Assembly (NCBI RefSeq): GCF_021654115.1
Contig: NZ_JAIWJF010000008.1
Location: 95,175 to 159,174, forward strand
Reading direction: 5' to 3'
Length of the DNA stretch: 64,000 bases
Origin: Furfurilactobacillus milii
Lineage (GTDB): Bacteria > Bacillota > Bacilli > Lactobacillales > Lactobacillaceae
The notes under the pieces were generated by a model. That model made no database searches and was not told where the DNA came from. It worked only from the letters and a program-made list of their open reading frames with translations. The position numbers and the translations under genes are program-made. This document shows, piece after piece, positions 26,792-36,617 of this stretch (position 1 is the stretch's first letter; each line of letters starts with the position of its first letter).

Positions 26792-27401
26792 GACAATGCG
26801 TTATCAGCAGCATCTTTATAACGGCACACGTGATGAACTGGTTGAAGCAGTTCATCAACAGTTGCGTGACAAACGGTTCAATCATTGTTTGCGCGTAGAA
26901 CAGACTGCGATTCAGTTGGCTGAAGAAAATGGTGTTGATTTGGAAAAGGCTAGTATTGCTGGCCTGGTCCATGATTATGCTAAAGAGCGTAGCGATGAAG
27001 CGTTCATCGGGATGATTAAAAAACATCAAATGGATCCGGATTTACTGAACTGGGGCAATGCCGTTTGGCATGGTATTGTGGGCGCAGAATTTATTCATGA
27101 TGAGCTCGGTATTGATGATGAAGATATCTTAAATGCTGTCCGTTATCACACCACGGGCGCTGTGGAAATGTCTCCGTTGGCGCAAGTTGTTTATATGGCG
27201 GATTACATTGAGCCCGAGCGTAATTTTGATGGCGTCGATGAGGCTAGACAGATAACCCACAAAGATTTGCGTGCTGGTGTTGCTTTTCAGACGAAGCACA
27301 CAATGCTGTATTTAGCTGAAAAGAATGCGCCGATTTATCCGGCAACCTTATTAACGTTTAATCGTTGGGTCGCTCAGAAGCAAATGAAATATAACTATTA
27401 A
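26784..27401 (+). CDS. yqeK: YqeK family HD-domain hydrolase
   Basis: The 205-aa protein has the HD motif (NHCLRVEQTAIQL, then GLVHDYAKE with the HD pair, later VRYHTTG and YMADYIEPER). YqeK enzymes hydrolyse diadenosine tetraphosphate, by established work on Firmicute homologues. ATG 26784 overlaps the nadD stop by 8 bp, with AAGGAG 13 bases upstream; an earlier in-frame Met lies inside nadD and is less likely. Confidence 0.92.
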   Translation: MSKTMRYQQHLYNGTRDELVEAVHQQLRDKRFNHCLRVEQTAIQLAEENGVDLEKASIAGLVHDYAKERSDEAFIGMIKKHQMDPDLLNWGNAVWHGIVGAEFIHDELGIDDEDILNAVRYHTTGAVEMSPLAQVVYMADYIEPERNFDGVDEARQITHKDLRAGVAFQTKHTMLYLAEKNAPIYPATLLTFNRWVAQKQMKYNY

Positions 27402-27427
27402 TCAATTAAGTGAAATGAGGAACTATT

Positions 27428-27790
27428 TTGGATAGTAAACAAATGTTGGAAGTGGCTGTTAAGGCCGGAGATGCTAAACGTGCTGAGGATATCGTGGCGT
27501 TAGATGTTGAGCAGGTTAGCTTAGTGGCAGATTATTTTGCCATTATGAATGGTGGTTCTAAGCGTCAAGTTCAGGCGATTACTCAGGCTATTTTGGATGC
27601 TGAAGGCGAGGCTGGTGTGACGGTTCGCCGTGTTGAGGGTAAAGCAGAAGGCACTTGGGTTCTGCTAGATTTCGGTGACATTGTTGTTCACATTTTCCAA
27701 GAAGAACAGCGTCATTACTATGATTTAGAAAAATTATGGTCAGATGCGCCGATGGTTAACCTAACAGATTGGTTGGGCGAAACAGCATGA
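27428..27790 (+). CDS. rsfS: Ribosomal silencing factor RsfS
   Basis: RsfS binds uL14 on the 50S subunit and blocks joining of subunits in slow growth. The 120-aa protein has the family motifs VADYFAIMNGGSKRQVQAI, EGKAEGTWVLLDFGDIVVHIF and YYDLEKLWSDAP. The start is TTG 27428 after GAGGAA. Its stop overlaps the methyltransferase start by 4 bp (ATGA). Confidence 0.95.
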   Translation: MDSKQMLEVAVKAGDAKRAEDIVALDVEQVSLVADYFAIMNGGSKRQVQAITQAILDAEGEAGVTVRRVEGKAEGTWVLLDFGDIVVHIFQEEQRHYYDLEKLWSDAPMVNLTDWLGETA

Positions 27791-28527
27791 TTTACGGACA
27801 GTTTGCCGATTTTTATGATGAACTGTTTGACCCAGCTATGTATGACTCATGGCTGGGTTTTGTGCGTTCTCGAGGAGTCACGAAGGCTGATAGTGTGCTG
27901 GACTTAGCGTGCGGTACTGGGCGATTAGCGATTAAGATGATTCAATCAGGATACCAAGTGACCGGCCTGGATCTAGCACCAGAAATGTTGAGTATTGCCG
28001 CAAGCAAGGCTCAGACAGCCGGTGTTGAATTGCCATTGATTCAGGGTGATATGACTGCATTAGGCGATCTTGAAATGTATAACACAATTACTTGCTTTGA
28101 CGATTCTCTTTGCTATTTACCCAATGAAAATGAGATGGCGGAGGCGTTTCGCGAGGCCGTTGCACATTTGACTGCCAATGGTCATTATCTTTTTGACGTC
28201 ATTACACCGCATCAAACAGATGACGTCTATCCCGGATATATGTACAATTTTCACGATGATCATCGTGCGTTCATGTGGACTAGTTATGAAGGCGATGCCG
28301 AACATCAGGTTGAGCACGATTTGAACTTTTTTATTTGGAATGAATCAATTAAGGGTTATGACCATCACGCTGAACTGCATGTGGAAAGAACGTATCCACT
28401 GGCAACATATCAACGATTATTGACGCAGGCAGGCTTTAATCAAGTTCAGGTGTTTGCCGACTTTGGTAAAGCTGGACCGGAGGCAGACACAACGCGTTGG
28501 TTCTTTGACTGTCGACGGGAAGGATGA
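27787..28527 (+). CDS. Class I SAM-dependent methyltransferase (YqeM-like)
   Basis: The 246-aa protein has the Rossmann methyltransferase motifs: VLDLACGTGRLAIKM (motif I), TGLDLAPEML, and NTITCFDDSLCYL after beta-4. The substrate is unknown. The position after rsfS and the ATGA overlap match the yqeM locus of other Firmicutes. tmcAL follows after 4 bases. Confidence 0.87.
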   Translation: MIYGQFADFYDELFDPAMYDSWLGFVRSRGVTKADSVLDLACGTGRLAIKMIQSGYQVTGLDLAPEMLSIAASKAQTAGVELPLIQGDMTALGDLEMYNTITCFDDSLCYLPNENEMAEAFREAVAHLTANGHYLFDVITPHQTDDVYPGYMYNFHDDHRAFMWTSYEGDAEHQVEHDLNFFIWNESIKGYDHHAELHVERTYPLATYQRLLTQAGFNQVQVFADFGKAGPEADTTRWFFDCRREG

Positions 28528-28531
28528 CATT

Positions 28532-29680
28532 ATGCAGGCAGTAGGTGTTGTGGCGGAGTATAATCCATTTCATAACGGTCATCGATACCATTTGCAGCAA
28601 GCACGAGCGGTTACAGGTGCTGACGTCGTTATCGCTGTCATGAGCGGCAATTTCGTTCAACGTGGTGAAGCAGCCATATTCAATAAGTGGCAGCGAGCGT
28701 CAGAGGCACTTCACAATGGGGCTGATCTCGTAGTAGAGTTGCCATTTCACTGGGCCGTTCAGCCGGCTCACTTGTTTGCACAAGGGGCCTTGTCATTGTT
28801 ATCTGCCATGCAAGTATCGACGCTGGTTTTTGGCGCCGAACATGAGCAAACGGACTTTGCAGCGTTGGCTCATGCGACAGTCAATGATTCGCAGGCGTTT
28901 AAGACGTTTAATGAAACCTATGCCACTTTATTTAACGCGCAATTAGAGTCACAAACCGGATTTCGTTTGGACCAACCCAACGATATTCTTGGCTATGGTT
29001 ACGCCGTTGCGAACGCAAAGTTGTCGTCACCGTTGAAGTTGATGCCGGTGGCAAGGGTTGGCAGTGAGTACCATGATGACCAAATGAATCCACGGGGCTA
29101 TTCGAGTGCAACTGCCATCAGACAGACCGTTCTCGGTCATCAGCGCGGTGTTAATGTGGCGGCGAATGTGCCAGCTGAGACGTTTGCTGATATTCGCCAT
29201 TTGACGCCACTGAAGGGGTGGTCACCCAAGATGTGGGCGTTGTTACGGCATACTCTATTGATGATGCCAATGGCGTCTTTACACCAAATTTATCAGATGT
29301 CTGAAGGCTTAGATTATCGTTTGAAAGAAGCTGCAGAAACGCAGTCACACTGGGATGATTTCTTAGCCGCTATTAAGACAAAACGATATACGTATTCACG
29401 ATTACAACGGGTTTGCTTGTATGCTTTAGTTCACGCGCTTGATAACGAAATGACACCCGGTCAAACAGATTACTTGCGGTTACTTGGTTTTACATCAGCT
29501 GGTCAACAGTACTTAAACGCACATAAAAAAACGTTTGGACTACCCGTCGTAACTAGGTTTGACCAGAACTTAAAAAAAACGACGTTAAATTTAGACTATC
29601 GTGCCGGCATGCTATACGAAATGTTAACGGGGCAGTCACAGGACTTTCGTCATGACCCGATCCGAATAGGCACCAAATAG
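28532..29680 (+). CDS. tmcAL: tRNA(Met) cytidine acetate ligase
   Basis: TmcAL (YlbM) makes N4-acetylcytidine at the wobble position of elongator tRNA-Met from acetate and ATP. The nucleotidyltransferase-like motif AEYNPFHNGHRYHL is at residues 8-21 and the AVMSGNFVQRGEAAIFNKW segment follows. ATG 28532 comes after AAGGATGA and gives 382 aa, normal. It is the last gene of the yqeG cluster before a new promoter. Confidence 0.93.
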   Translation: MQAVGVVAEYNPFHNGHRYHLQQARAVTGADVVIAVMSGNFVQRGEAAIFNKWQRASEALHNGADLVVELPFHWAVQPAHLFAQGALSLLSAMQVSTLVFGAEHEQTDFAALAHATVNDSQAFKTFNETYATLFNAQLESQTGFRLDQPNDILGYGYAVANAKLSSPLKLMPVARVGSEYHDDQMNPRGYSSATAIRQTVLGHQRGVNVAANVPAETFADIRHLTPLKGWSPKMWALLRHTLLMMPMASLHQIYQMSEGLDYRLKEAAETQSHWDDFLAAIKTKRYTYSRLQRVCLYALVHALDNEMTPGQTDYLRLLGFTSAGQQYLNAHKKTFGLPVVTRFDQNLKKTTLNLDYRAGMLYEMLTGQSQDFRHDPIRIGTK

Positions 29681-29707
29681 AATCATTTGGCTGTCAAGGA
29701 TTTTACG

Positions 29708-29736
29708 TTGACATTGTATTAATGCGCCGGTATAAT
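29708..29736 (+). promoter_or_regulatory. Consensus sigma-A promoter of DUF177-rpmF
   Basis: TTGACA (29708-29713), a 17-bp spacer and TATAAT (29731-29736) match the housekeeping consensus at all 12 positions. Confidence 0.92.
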
Positions 29737-29764
29737 GAAATTCGTTGCATTAGGAGGTTTATCG

Positions 29765-30316
29765 ATGAAATGGTCGCTCAAAGAGCTTGAAAAGTATCGT
29801 AATGAGCCACTGTGGATCGACGAAACTTTAGATGTGAAAGTGAAGATGCTTGATCGGTTCGCCGATCAGGTTATCGACATCGATCCCGTTAAAGTGGTTG
29901 GAACCGTTATGGTTGATCGTGACGATGTGCTACTAGATGTTAAGGTTAGCGGTAAAGTTATAGTGCCTTCGAGTCGTTCGTTGGCACCGGTGGATTTTCC
30001 GTTTGACTTTGACATGAACGAGATTTACATCACGGAAGAGAGTCACTTTGATCGCTATGAGGAAAACGAAACGGTTTTACTCTTGGAGACTCAAACTGTT
30101 GACTTAGATGAGGGTGTGATTGACAATATCATTGCCCAAATTCCTATGCAAATTCTAACTGAGTCAGAACGTAATGGTCAGGACATGCCAACTGGAAATG
30201 GTTGGGAAGTTATTTCTGAGGACGATTACACAGCTGAACAGGAAGAAAATCAACCCATTGATCCACGTCTCGCTAAGTTAAAGGGATTGTTCCCTGATCA
30301 GGACCAAGACCGGTAG
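29765..30316 (+). CDS. DUF177 (YceD) family protein
   Basis: The 183-aa acidic protein has the YceD fold pattern: DVKVSGKVIVPSSRSLAPVDFPFDFDMNE, then a central TVDLDEGVIDNIIAQIPM segment and a C-terminal DPRLAKLKGLF. YceD is involved in 23S rRNA processing or 50S biogenesis. In bacteria it is almost always followed by rpmF, as here (64 bases). ATG 29765 follows AGGAGG (29752-29757). Confidence 0.92.
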   Translation: MKWSLKELEKYRNEPLWIDETLDVKVKMLDRFADQVIDIDPVKVVGTVMVDRDDVLLDVKVSGKVIVPSSRSLAPVDFPFDFDMNEIYITEESHFDRYEENETVLLLETQTVDLDEGVIDNIIAQIPMQILTESERNGQDMPTGNGWEVISEDDYTAEQEENQPIDPRLAKLKGLFPDQDQDR

Positions 30317-30380
30317 GATGGCTTAGCAGATTTTAAAAACACATGTGTGGATAAAATCATTCAAGGAGGTGCTCGTTCAC

Positions 30381-30566
30381 ATGGCTGTACCAGCACGGAA
30401 AACATCTAAAGAAAAGAAGTTGAAGCGTCGGGGTCACATCAAATTAGCAACGCCTAATTTGGCTCCATGCCCAAACTGTGGTGAATTACGGATGTCACAT
30501 CGTGTCTGCCCTAGTTGCGGATACTACGATGGCAAGCAAGTCGTTAAGACTGCTAACAACGCTTAA
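30381..30566 (+). CDS. rpmF: 50S ribosomal protein L32
   Basis: The 61-aa protein [19 protein letters not shown]... has the CPNC...[10 protein letters not shown] zinc ribbon (CxxC pairs, four Cys kept), the zinc-containing form of L32. ATG 30381 follows AAGGAGGTG. It ends the DUF177-rpmF transcript, with a terminator 12 bases on. Confidence 0.97.
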   Translation: MAVPARKTSKEKKLKRRGHIKLATPNLAPCPNCGELRMSHRVCPSCGYYDGKQVVKTANNA

Positions 30567-30577
30567 TTCATTATTGA

Positions 30578-30614
30578 AAACATCTGAGAGGCCTAGGCTC
30601 TCAGGTGTTTTTTT
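30578..30614 (+). terminator. Terminator of rpmF
   Basis: AAACATCTGAGAG (30578-30590) pairs with CTCTCAGGTGTTT (30598-30610), then TTTT. Confidence 0.9.
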
Positions 30615-30819
30615 CTCGATTTTTTACCAATCAGTTTAAAAGACTCACTTTATGTTGAGCCACGGGGGAAGGCTGACAATACACCACCGGTTAGCTTGTT
30701 GTGTTACTGGCATTAAATATTAGTGGTGATGTGGATTTGATTCTTACCTTTGGGTCGAAAATACTGTGACAAATACGGTATAATCATTGCTTGTAATCTT
30801 TATGAACGGAGTGTGATCC

Positions 30820-31686
30820 ATGCGAACGGGACTATTAGCAGTATTAATCATCGTGGGCGTGTGCTTTGCAGCATATGTTGGTGTCGACCTTTACCGTCAC
30901 TGGGATACGGTACGTCGCTCGCCCGCACCGACAATTGGGGTAGCGTTGAGTGGAATGCTGATTTTCTTTTTATCAACATTAGGGGTGTCCGACTTTGCGG
31001 TCAGCACAGCCATTTATACGCCAACTAAATGGGTGTCCGTAAAACGACTGCCAGGAACACTCAATGTTCAAGGCGTCGTGCCATTTGTTCTGATGGCTGT
31101 CGGGTTCATTGGTGTCGTTAAAGTAGACCCGGTGACCTTATTGGCATTAGTAGCTGCGCAAGTAGTAGGAGCGGTGTTGAGTCCTCGCTTTGTTGTGAAA
31201 TTGCCTGAAAGGACGATCAAACGATGGATTGCATGTGGTTTGATTATTGCAGGTCTATTCATTTTAGCTGGCCGGTTACATTTAATTGCTGGCAATGGGA
31301 CAGCCTTGCGACTCAGCGGTCTGTCACTGATTGTGGGTTGTGGGTTGCAGATACTCTACGGGGCACTGAATAATATCGGTATCGGATCTTATGCGTTAAC
31401 GACAGCTACTATCTACGCGCTAGGATTGAACCCCTTAGTCGCTTTTCCAATTATGATGAGTGGATCAGCATTATCAGTTGCAGCGGGCAGTAGTCTATTT
31501 GTGTACTATGAGGACTATGATCGCAAGGTAGCCAGTATTGCATCATTGTCTGGTATCGTTGGTGTCCTCGTCGGGTTGATGGTATTTGCACACTTCAATG
31601 TGGCGATTGTTTCTTGGCTTGTAATTGGCGTGCTTTTTTACACGTCGTTTAACCTATTTTATTCGCTGTCTCGGACAAGACATTGA
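30820..31686 (+). CDS. TSUP (TauE/SafE) family anion exporter
   Basis: The 288-aa hydrophobic protein has about eight membrane segments and the pattern of TauE/SafE proteins: a first half (IFFLSTLGVSDFAVSTAIY) and a pseudo-repeated second half (GGLNNIGIGSYALTTATIYA-like, here YGALNNIGIGSYALTTATIYA). The family exports sulfite or organosulfonate anions; the substrate here is unknown. Start ATG 30820 has a nearby GGAG (30806-30811 ACGGAG), and -10 TATAAT lies at 30779-30784. It stands between rpmF and arlR. Confidence 0.6.
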   Translation: MRTGLLAVLIIVGVCFAAYVGVDLYRHWDTVRRSPAPTIGVALSGMLIFFLSTLGVSDFAVSTAIYTPTKWVSVKRLPGTLNVQGVVPFVLMAVGFIGVVKVDPVTLLALVAAQVVGAVLSPRFVVKLPERTIKRWIACGLIIAGLFILAGRLHLIAGNGTALRLSGLSLIVGCGLQILYGALNNIGIGSYALTTATIYALGLNPLVAFPIMMSGSALSVAAGSSLFVYYEDYDRKVASIASLSGIVGVLVGLMVFAHFNVAIVSWLVIGVLFYTSFNLFYSLSRTRH

Positions 31687-31758
31687 GACTTCAAACGGAC
31701 AGCCGGTGATGCTAGCAGAAATGGCGGTTAAATGATAAAATGAGAGCGTTGTTAAAAA

Positions 31759-31788
31759 TTGAACCGTTCAGACTTAGAGAACGATAAT
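31759..31788 (+). promoter_or_regulatory. Putative promoter of arlR-arlS
   Basis: TTGAAC (31759-31764) and GATAAT (31783-31788) are 18 bp apart, 21 bp before the start codon. Confidence 0.45.
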
Positions 31789-31809
31789 AAAATGCGGAGT
31801 GTTAATTAA

Positions 31810-32526
31810 ATGGAAAACACGGAACAAACAAATGCGAAGAAGTATAGCATTCTCATTATTGAAGATGAGAAGAACCTAGCTCGCTTTGTTGACCTTGAAT
31901 TGAAACATGAAGGGTACACAACCCAAGTGGAATATAACGGTCGGACAGGTCTGGAAGCTGCACTTGAAACCGACTTTGATGTTATTTTACTTGACTTGAT
32001 GCTACCGGAATTAAATGGTTTAGAGGTTTGCCGACGAGTTCGGGAAGTAAAGAGTACACCAATTGTGATGATGACAGCACGTGATTCAGTGATTGATCGA
32101 GTTTCTGGTCTTGATCACGGAGCTGACGACTACATCGTTAAGCCATTTGCCATTGAAGAACTGCTGGCTCGTGTCCGGGCACTGCTACGGCGGATCGATA
32201 TTGAAGGTGAACAGAAAAACTTCAAACAAACGGTTGTTGAATATAAAGATTTGCGAATCGAAAAGGAAAACCGAATCGTTCGTCGCGGTGATGAAATTAT
32301 TAATTTGACTAAGCGCGAATACGAGCTGTTACTGACACTGATGGAAAACGTCAATGTTGTGTTAGCACGTGATGTACTGTTACAAAAAGTATGGGGTTAC
32401 GAATCAGAGGTTGAGACTAATGTCGTGGATGTTTACATTCGTTATCTGCGTAATAAAATCGATCGCCCAGGTGAGGAAAGCTACATTCAAACAGTTCGTG
32501 GAACAGGATATGTAATTCGTTCATGA
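31810..32526 (+). CDS. arlR: Response regulator, OmpR/PhoB family (ArlR-like)
   Basis: The 238-aa regulator has an N-terminal receiver (IEDE acidic pocket, phospho-acceptor Asp near 62 in [33 protein letters not shown]) and a C-terminal winged helix ([40 protein letters not shown]). The sequence is close to staphylococcal ArlR in these stretches. It overlaps arlS by 4 bp, so the two are a coupled two-component system. The stimulus here is unknown. Confidence 0.92.
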   Translation: MENTEQTNAKKYSILIIEDEKNLARFVDLELKHEGYTTQVEYNGRTGLEAALETDFDVILLDLMLPELNGLEVCRRVREVKSTPIVMMTARDSVIDRVSGLDHGADDYIVKPFAIEELLARVRALLRRIDIEGEQKNFKQTVVEYKDLRIEKENRIVRRGDEIINLTKREYELLLTLMENVNVVLARDVLLQKVWGYESEVETNVVDVYIRYLRNKIDRPGEESYIQTVRGTGYVIRS

Positions 32527-34103
32527 TGACTGATAAACAAACAACCAAAAAAAGACGACGCATGTCGTTAAAATGGAAGTGGGCACTCGGTACCGGTACG
32601 GGTGTCTTTGTCATTTTTACGATTGTATTAGGATTATTATTTTCTAGTTTTACCTCAGTCCTCTTACGTCAGGAAAAACGACGGACGACAGATGCGATTA
32701 ATGTCGTGACCCAACGGTTAAATGACAATGTTAAGGACTTGACGAGTGACGATGTTGAACCGGTCCTTCGCCCTCGTGAAAATCCTTATTTACCGCATGA
32801 TCCAAGTAAGCCGGATCAACAACATAATTTGTATAATGATGCGATTATTCGAACGTTGGCCAATGATAATTTAGCCGTTAGCGTTTATGACCGTAGTGGC
32901 TCTGAAATTTTCGCATCAAGAGTTGATCCACAGCCGTTTGAGTCCGTTGGCAAACGCCAATTGAAGTTAAGTCATTTGAACGGTCACGTTGTGTATGTTG
33001 GTCGCGCTCCGATTTATCAACACGGCACCAAGCGAGTTGTTGGTTATGTTCAGGTTACTAATCAGCTCAATGGTTATTGGCGAACGTATCAACGAACTGG
33101 GTCTATCTTGATTGTGCTGTTACTAATTGGTTTACTGGCAATATCGGTATTTGGTTATATTTTAGCTAGCTATTTCCTGCGGCCAATTTCTGATATTAGT
33201 GCGACAATCACTAAGGCGAGTGAAGATCCCCAGTCTAGTACGCGGGTGCCGGAGTCTCGTCGCAATGACGAGTTGTCTGATTTGTCGGAATTATTGAATC
33301 GGATGCTGGATCAAATGCAACGATATATTGATCAGCAGCAACAGTTTGTGGGCGATGTGTCTCACGAATTACGGACGCCGGTAGCCATCATTCAGGGTCA
33401 TATGGAGCTGTTAAATCGCTGGGGTAAGGATGATCCTGAGGTGTTAAACGAATCCATCCAGGCTTCCTTAGCTGAGACCAAGCGGATGAAGAGTCTCGTA
33501 CAAGAAATGTTGGATCTTTCCCGAGCTGAACAAGTTGAAATTGATTTTCGTAATCAGGTTACGGATATTAAAATGGTGGTCAACCAGGTCTTTAACAATT
33601 TCAAGATGATTCATCCGGACTTCACGTTTTCTTTGGACGATGATTTGCGTAAGCCAACCTACGTTTCGATGTTTCGTGACCATTTGGAGCAGGTGCTCAT
33701 TATTTTGATGGACAACGCGGTTAAGTATTCGCAAACTCGCAAAGAGGTTCACGTATCATTGTCAGAAGACGGTCGAAACGCTCAGGTGTCGGTACAGGAC
33801 TTTGGAGAAGGGATTGCGCCTGAAAACATGGATCGGGTCTTTAATCGTTTCTATCGTGTCGACAAGGCGCGTTCACGGGAAAAAGGCGGCAATGGACTCG
33901 GATTATCCATTGCTAAACGATTGGTCGAAGGGTATAACGGTCATGTTTCTGTTGAGTCCTCACTTGGTCATGGCTCGATCTTCCAAATTTCTTTGCATAT
34001 CTTGAATGACCAAGAACGGCACCATTTGGAGGAATTACAAGCAACACAAGAACCAAGCAAGCCGCTTGATGAAACGCTTAAAGACAGCAATTTACTTGAA
34101 TAA
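32523..34103 (+). CDS. arlS: Sensor histidine kinase (ArlS-like)
   Basis: The 526-aa kinase has an N-terminal membrane segment (about 19-44), an extracytoplasmic domain, a second segment (about 195-218), a HAMP linker, the phospho-acceptor [15 protein letters not shown] (His near 281), and the ATPase boxes [21 protein letters not shown] and [10 protein letters not shown]. It should phosphorylate ArlR. An acidic, Glu-rich tail follows. A 24-bp stem terminator lies 100 bases downstream. Confidence 0.92.
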   Translation: MMTDKQTTKKRRRMSLKWKWALGTGTGVFVIFTIVLGLLFSSFTSVLLRQEKRRTTDAINVVTQRLNDNVKDLTSDDVEPVLRPRENPYLPHDPSKPDQQHNLYNDAIIRTLANDNLAVSVYDRSGSEIFASRVDPQPFESVGKRQLKLSHLNGHVVYVGRAPIYQHGTKRVVGYVQVTNQLNGYWRTYQRTGSILIVLLLIGLLAISVFGYILASYFLRPISDISATITKASEDPQSSTRVPESRRNDELSDLSELLNRMLDQMQRYIDQQQQFVGDVSHELRTPVAIIQGHMELLNRWGKDDPEVLNESIQASLAETKRMKSLVQEMLDLSRAEQVEIDFRNQVTDIKMVVNQVFNNFKMIHPDFTFSLDDDLRKPTYVSMFRDHLEQVLIILMDNAVKYSQTRKEVHVSLSEDGRNAQVSVQDFGEGIAPENMDRVFNRFYRVDKARSREKGGNGLGLSIAKRLVEGYNGHVSVESSLGHGSIFQISLHILNDQERHHLEELQATQEPSKPLDETLKDSNLLE

Positions 34104-34206
34104 TTCATTCCTTTACCATGAAAATTTTGAATTGAGTGAAAAACAGTATTTCCCAATTTTTTACCATAAGTTTTACTAACTAATCAGTATTTTCAATATT
34201 CAGTTA

Positions 34207-34269
34207 AATAGCACAAAGATAAGAGGTCGTCCTTCGAATTGAAGAACGGCCTCTTATCTTTGTGCTATT
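34207..34269. terminator. Bidirectional terminator between arlS and yidC
   Basis: A 24-bp stem (34207-34230 with 34246-34269, one wobble pair) lies between the convergent genes. Confidence 0.85.
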
Positions 34270-34300
34270 AGTGAAACATCACAATCATTGCAACAAACGG

Positions 34301-35260
34301 TTAGTCATTATGATGCTGTTGTTTCCCAGCATTACGTTTGCGATTGTTATGATCCATATTGTCACTAGTTGACTTTTCTTGTGGTTGACGTGATGTTATT
34401 GGCGTTGCACTGATTGGCGTTTCCGTTGCCTGAACAGGCTTTGGTTGCACATGAGTTGCATTTTCAGCTTGTTTCTTTTCAAGCTCTTTAGCCACTTGTT
34501 TCCGTATCCGTGGTCGGTACCAAGCGATGATGAGTGTTTGCAAACAAGCGAACAGACCACCGACGAAGAAGTACAGACCTAAGGCTGCTGGAGTGGAGAA
34601 AGTAACAAACAAAATCATAATGGGACTCATGATCATCATGGAACGCATTTGTTTCTTTTGATCTTCCGGTAACCCAAGTAGTGATAGATAGCCTTGTAAC
34701 AGATAAGCGAGGAATGACAGGATCGCCAGGATAATGTTGGGCTTTCCTAAATGAATGCCATAGAATGTGGCATTTACTAATTCAGGGGCATATCGGATTG
34801 CCGCATACAGGGCTGCAAAAATAGGCAGCTGAATAATCAATGGTAAACAACCGATGCCGCCAGTCATTGAAATACCGTTATCGCGGTATAGTTGCATCAT
34901 TTCTTGACTGATTGCATTACGTTCTTCAGGCGTTTTAGCAGCTTTCTGACGGGCCTGAATGTCATTCATTTGAGGCCGTACCATTGACATCTTTTCTTGT
35001 TGAACCGTTGCCTGTCGGGATTGACGGACCATTAATGGGAGCAAAATGAGTCGAACGATGACGGTCAGGAGAATGACGGCCCAACCATAGCTGCCGCCAA
35101 GTAGCTTAGCAGCCCATTCCATAAAGTGAACCATTGGCTCGCCGAGATAGTTCCAAATGTAGCCAACGGGTTTTCCGTGACTGGTACGCACACAGCCACT
35201 TAAAAGTAGGGTGAGGGTGCCGAGGGCCGTGATGACCGCTAGGCGGTTTCTTTTTTTCAT
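34301..35260 (-). CDS. yidC: Membrane protein insertase YidC/OxaA
   Basis: YidC inserts and folds membrane proteins with or without Sec. The 319-aa lipoprotein-type YidC starts MKKRNRLAVITALGTLTLLLSGC, where LLLSGC is a lipobox with Cys23. It then shows the membrane core with GSYGWAVILLTVIVRLILLPLMVRQSRQ (containing the conserved Arg) and GGIGCLPLIIQLPIFAALYAAI. The tail is Gln/Lys-rich and basic. Length and shape fit the Firmicute SpoIIIJ/YidC type; whether a second copy exists elsewhere cannot be seen. Confidence 0.95.
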   Translation of the reverse strand: MKKRNRLAVITALGTLTLLLSGCVRTSHGKPVGYIWNYLGEPMVHFMEWAAKLLGGSYGWAVILLTVIVRLILLPLMVRQSRQATVQQEKMSMVRPQMNDIQARQKAAKTPEERNAISQEMMQLYRDNGISMTGGIGCLPLIIQLPIFAALYAAIRYAPELVNATFYGIHLGKPNIILAILSFLAYLLQGYLSLLGLPEDQKKQMRSMMIMSPIMILFVTFSTPAALGLYFFVGGLFACLQTLIIAWYRPRIRKQVAKELEKKQAENATHVQPKPVQATETPISATPITSRQPQEKSTSDNMDHNNRKRNAGKQQHHND

Positions 35261-35340
35261 TATTATCTGTGAATCCTTTCAAGTTAAACTTCATTAACTT
35301 GCTAAGAATACTAGATAATCAGCGTGATTTCAATGCTTAG

Positions 35341-35616
35341 TCAGTAAATGTCAAACTTTTTCAACGGCTGAATGGTTTGTTTTGTTTGTTCAAGTTGAGT
35401 CACATGAGCCCAACTATTAGGTGATTTTTTGATTGCTTCAATGAAAGCGTTCACCATGCCAGTCGACCCCTGTGCGAGGATGGTAACGGTGCCGTCTGTA
35501 TTGTTGCGGGCAAAGCCATAGATGTGGTGACGCACAGCCAATTGGTAAGTTGAGTAACGAAAACCGACTCCCTGAACACGACCATGTGCGGTAAGTAGGA
35601 CAGCTGTTTGAGCCAT
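35341..35616 (-). CDS. acyP: Acylphosphatase
   Basis: The 91-aa protein carries the acylphosphatase signature GRVQGVGFRYSTYQLA (catalytic Arg in GFRY) and the second motif YGFARNNTDGTVTI (Asn). It hydrolyses acyl phosphates such as acetyl phosphate. GGGAGGC precedes the ATG on the minus strand. It lies upstream of yidC and diverges from the TrmH-family gene. Confidence 0.94.
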   Translation of the reverse strand: MAQTAVLLTAHGRVQGVGFRYSTYQLAVRHHIYGFARNNTDGTVTILAQGSTGMVNAFIEAIKKSPNSWAHVTQLEQTKQTIQPLKKFDIY

Positions 35617-35714
35617 TGTTCGATGCCTCCCTAAAGTTTAATCGTGCTTTAACGTCCATGCTAGCATGAATGGCTTCTGACTATGCTATAATTTTGACCA
35701 GCGAGGTAAAAATT

Positions 35715-36485
35715 ATGGAAAAAATTGTATCACTTCAAAATGGTCGGGTTAAGACTTGGAAAAAACTAGCAACTAAAAAGGGCCGAGAACAACAGCAAAC
35801 GTATTTGCTGGATGGTTGGCATCTGGTTAAGGAAGCAATTGGTGCTGGCACTACATTGGTTTCTGTAATGGGCACGCATGAGGCATGGCGTGAGTATCGT
35901 GATGAACTGCCAGCAAATTTAAACGCATTTGAAATTAGTGATGAGGTGGCTAAGACCATCGGTGACACGGTTACGCCGCAAGGTATTTTTGCCGAAGTCA
36001 AAATGCCGGCGACAAGCACGACGTTGCCAGAGGTCGTTCACCAACCATGGGTATTTTTGGATGCCGTCCAAGACCCAGGCAATATTGGGACCATTGTTCG
36101 GACAGCCGATGCAGCGGGATTTGAGGGTGTTGTCTTTGGTCACGGCACAGCAGATCAATTTTCTCCTAAAGTTGTTCGGGCAATGCAGGGTAGCCAATTT
36201 CACGTCAAACTGGTATCTGAAGATTTATTTTCTGCAACCCGCTATTTTAAACGATCTGGTATCGAGGTCTATGGTACTCAGCTCAATCCAGAGGCTAAAA
36301 ATTATCGCGAATTAAAGCCAAAAGGTGCATTTGGACTCATTATGGGTAATGAGGGTAATGGTATGACACCAGCGTTAGGGGATGTTACGACAGCAAATTT
36401 ATACATTCCAATTCTGGGTCAGGCGGAATCATTAAATGTTGCTATCGCTGCCGGTGTTCTTATGTTTCGGTTGAAAGAGCAATAG
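35715..36485 (+). CDS. TrmH/SpoU family RNA 2'-O-methyltransferase
   Basis: The 256-aa SPOUT enzyme has an N-terminal substrate-binding domain (about 1-90) and the catalytic motifs LDAVQDPGNIGTIVRTADA, LIMGNEGNGM and IPILGQAESLNVAIAAGVLMF, the last two forming the knot that holds SAM. It should methylate a ribose in rRNA or tRNA; the site is unknown. ATG 35715 has a modest GAGG upstream and gives the normal length. It stands next to acyP, as in other lactobacilli. Confidence 0.92.
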   Translation: MEKIVSLQNGRVKTWKKLATKKGREQQQTYLLDGWHLVKEAIGAGTTLVSVMGTHEAWREYRDELPANLNAFEISDEVAKTIGDTVTPQGIFAEVKMPATSTTLPEVVHQPWVFLDAVQDPGNIGTIVRTADAAGFEGVVFGHGTADQFSPKVVRAMQGSQFHVKLVSEDLFSATRYFKRSGIEVYGTQLNPEAKNYRELKPKGAFGLIMGNEGNGMTPALGDVTTANLYIPILGQAESLNVAIAAGVLMFRLKEQ

Positions 36486-36617
36486 TTTCAAGCAAGACAG
36501 TGACTTTTCCGAAAGTGAAAATATTAATGCATAAGACTATGCAAAAGTAAGCAAACCTGCTACAATACCTTTCAGATTCAAATGGGCACTTCATACAACT
36601 TAAAAAGGAAGCATTGA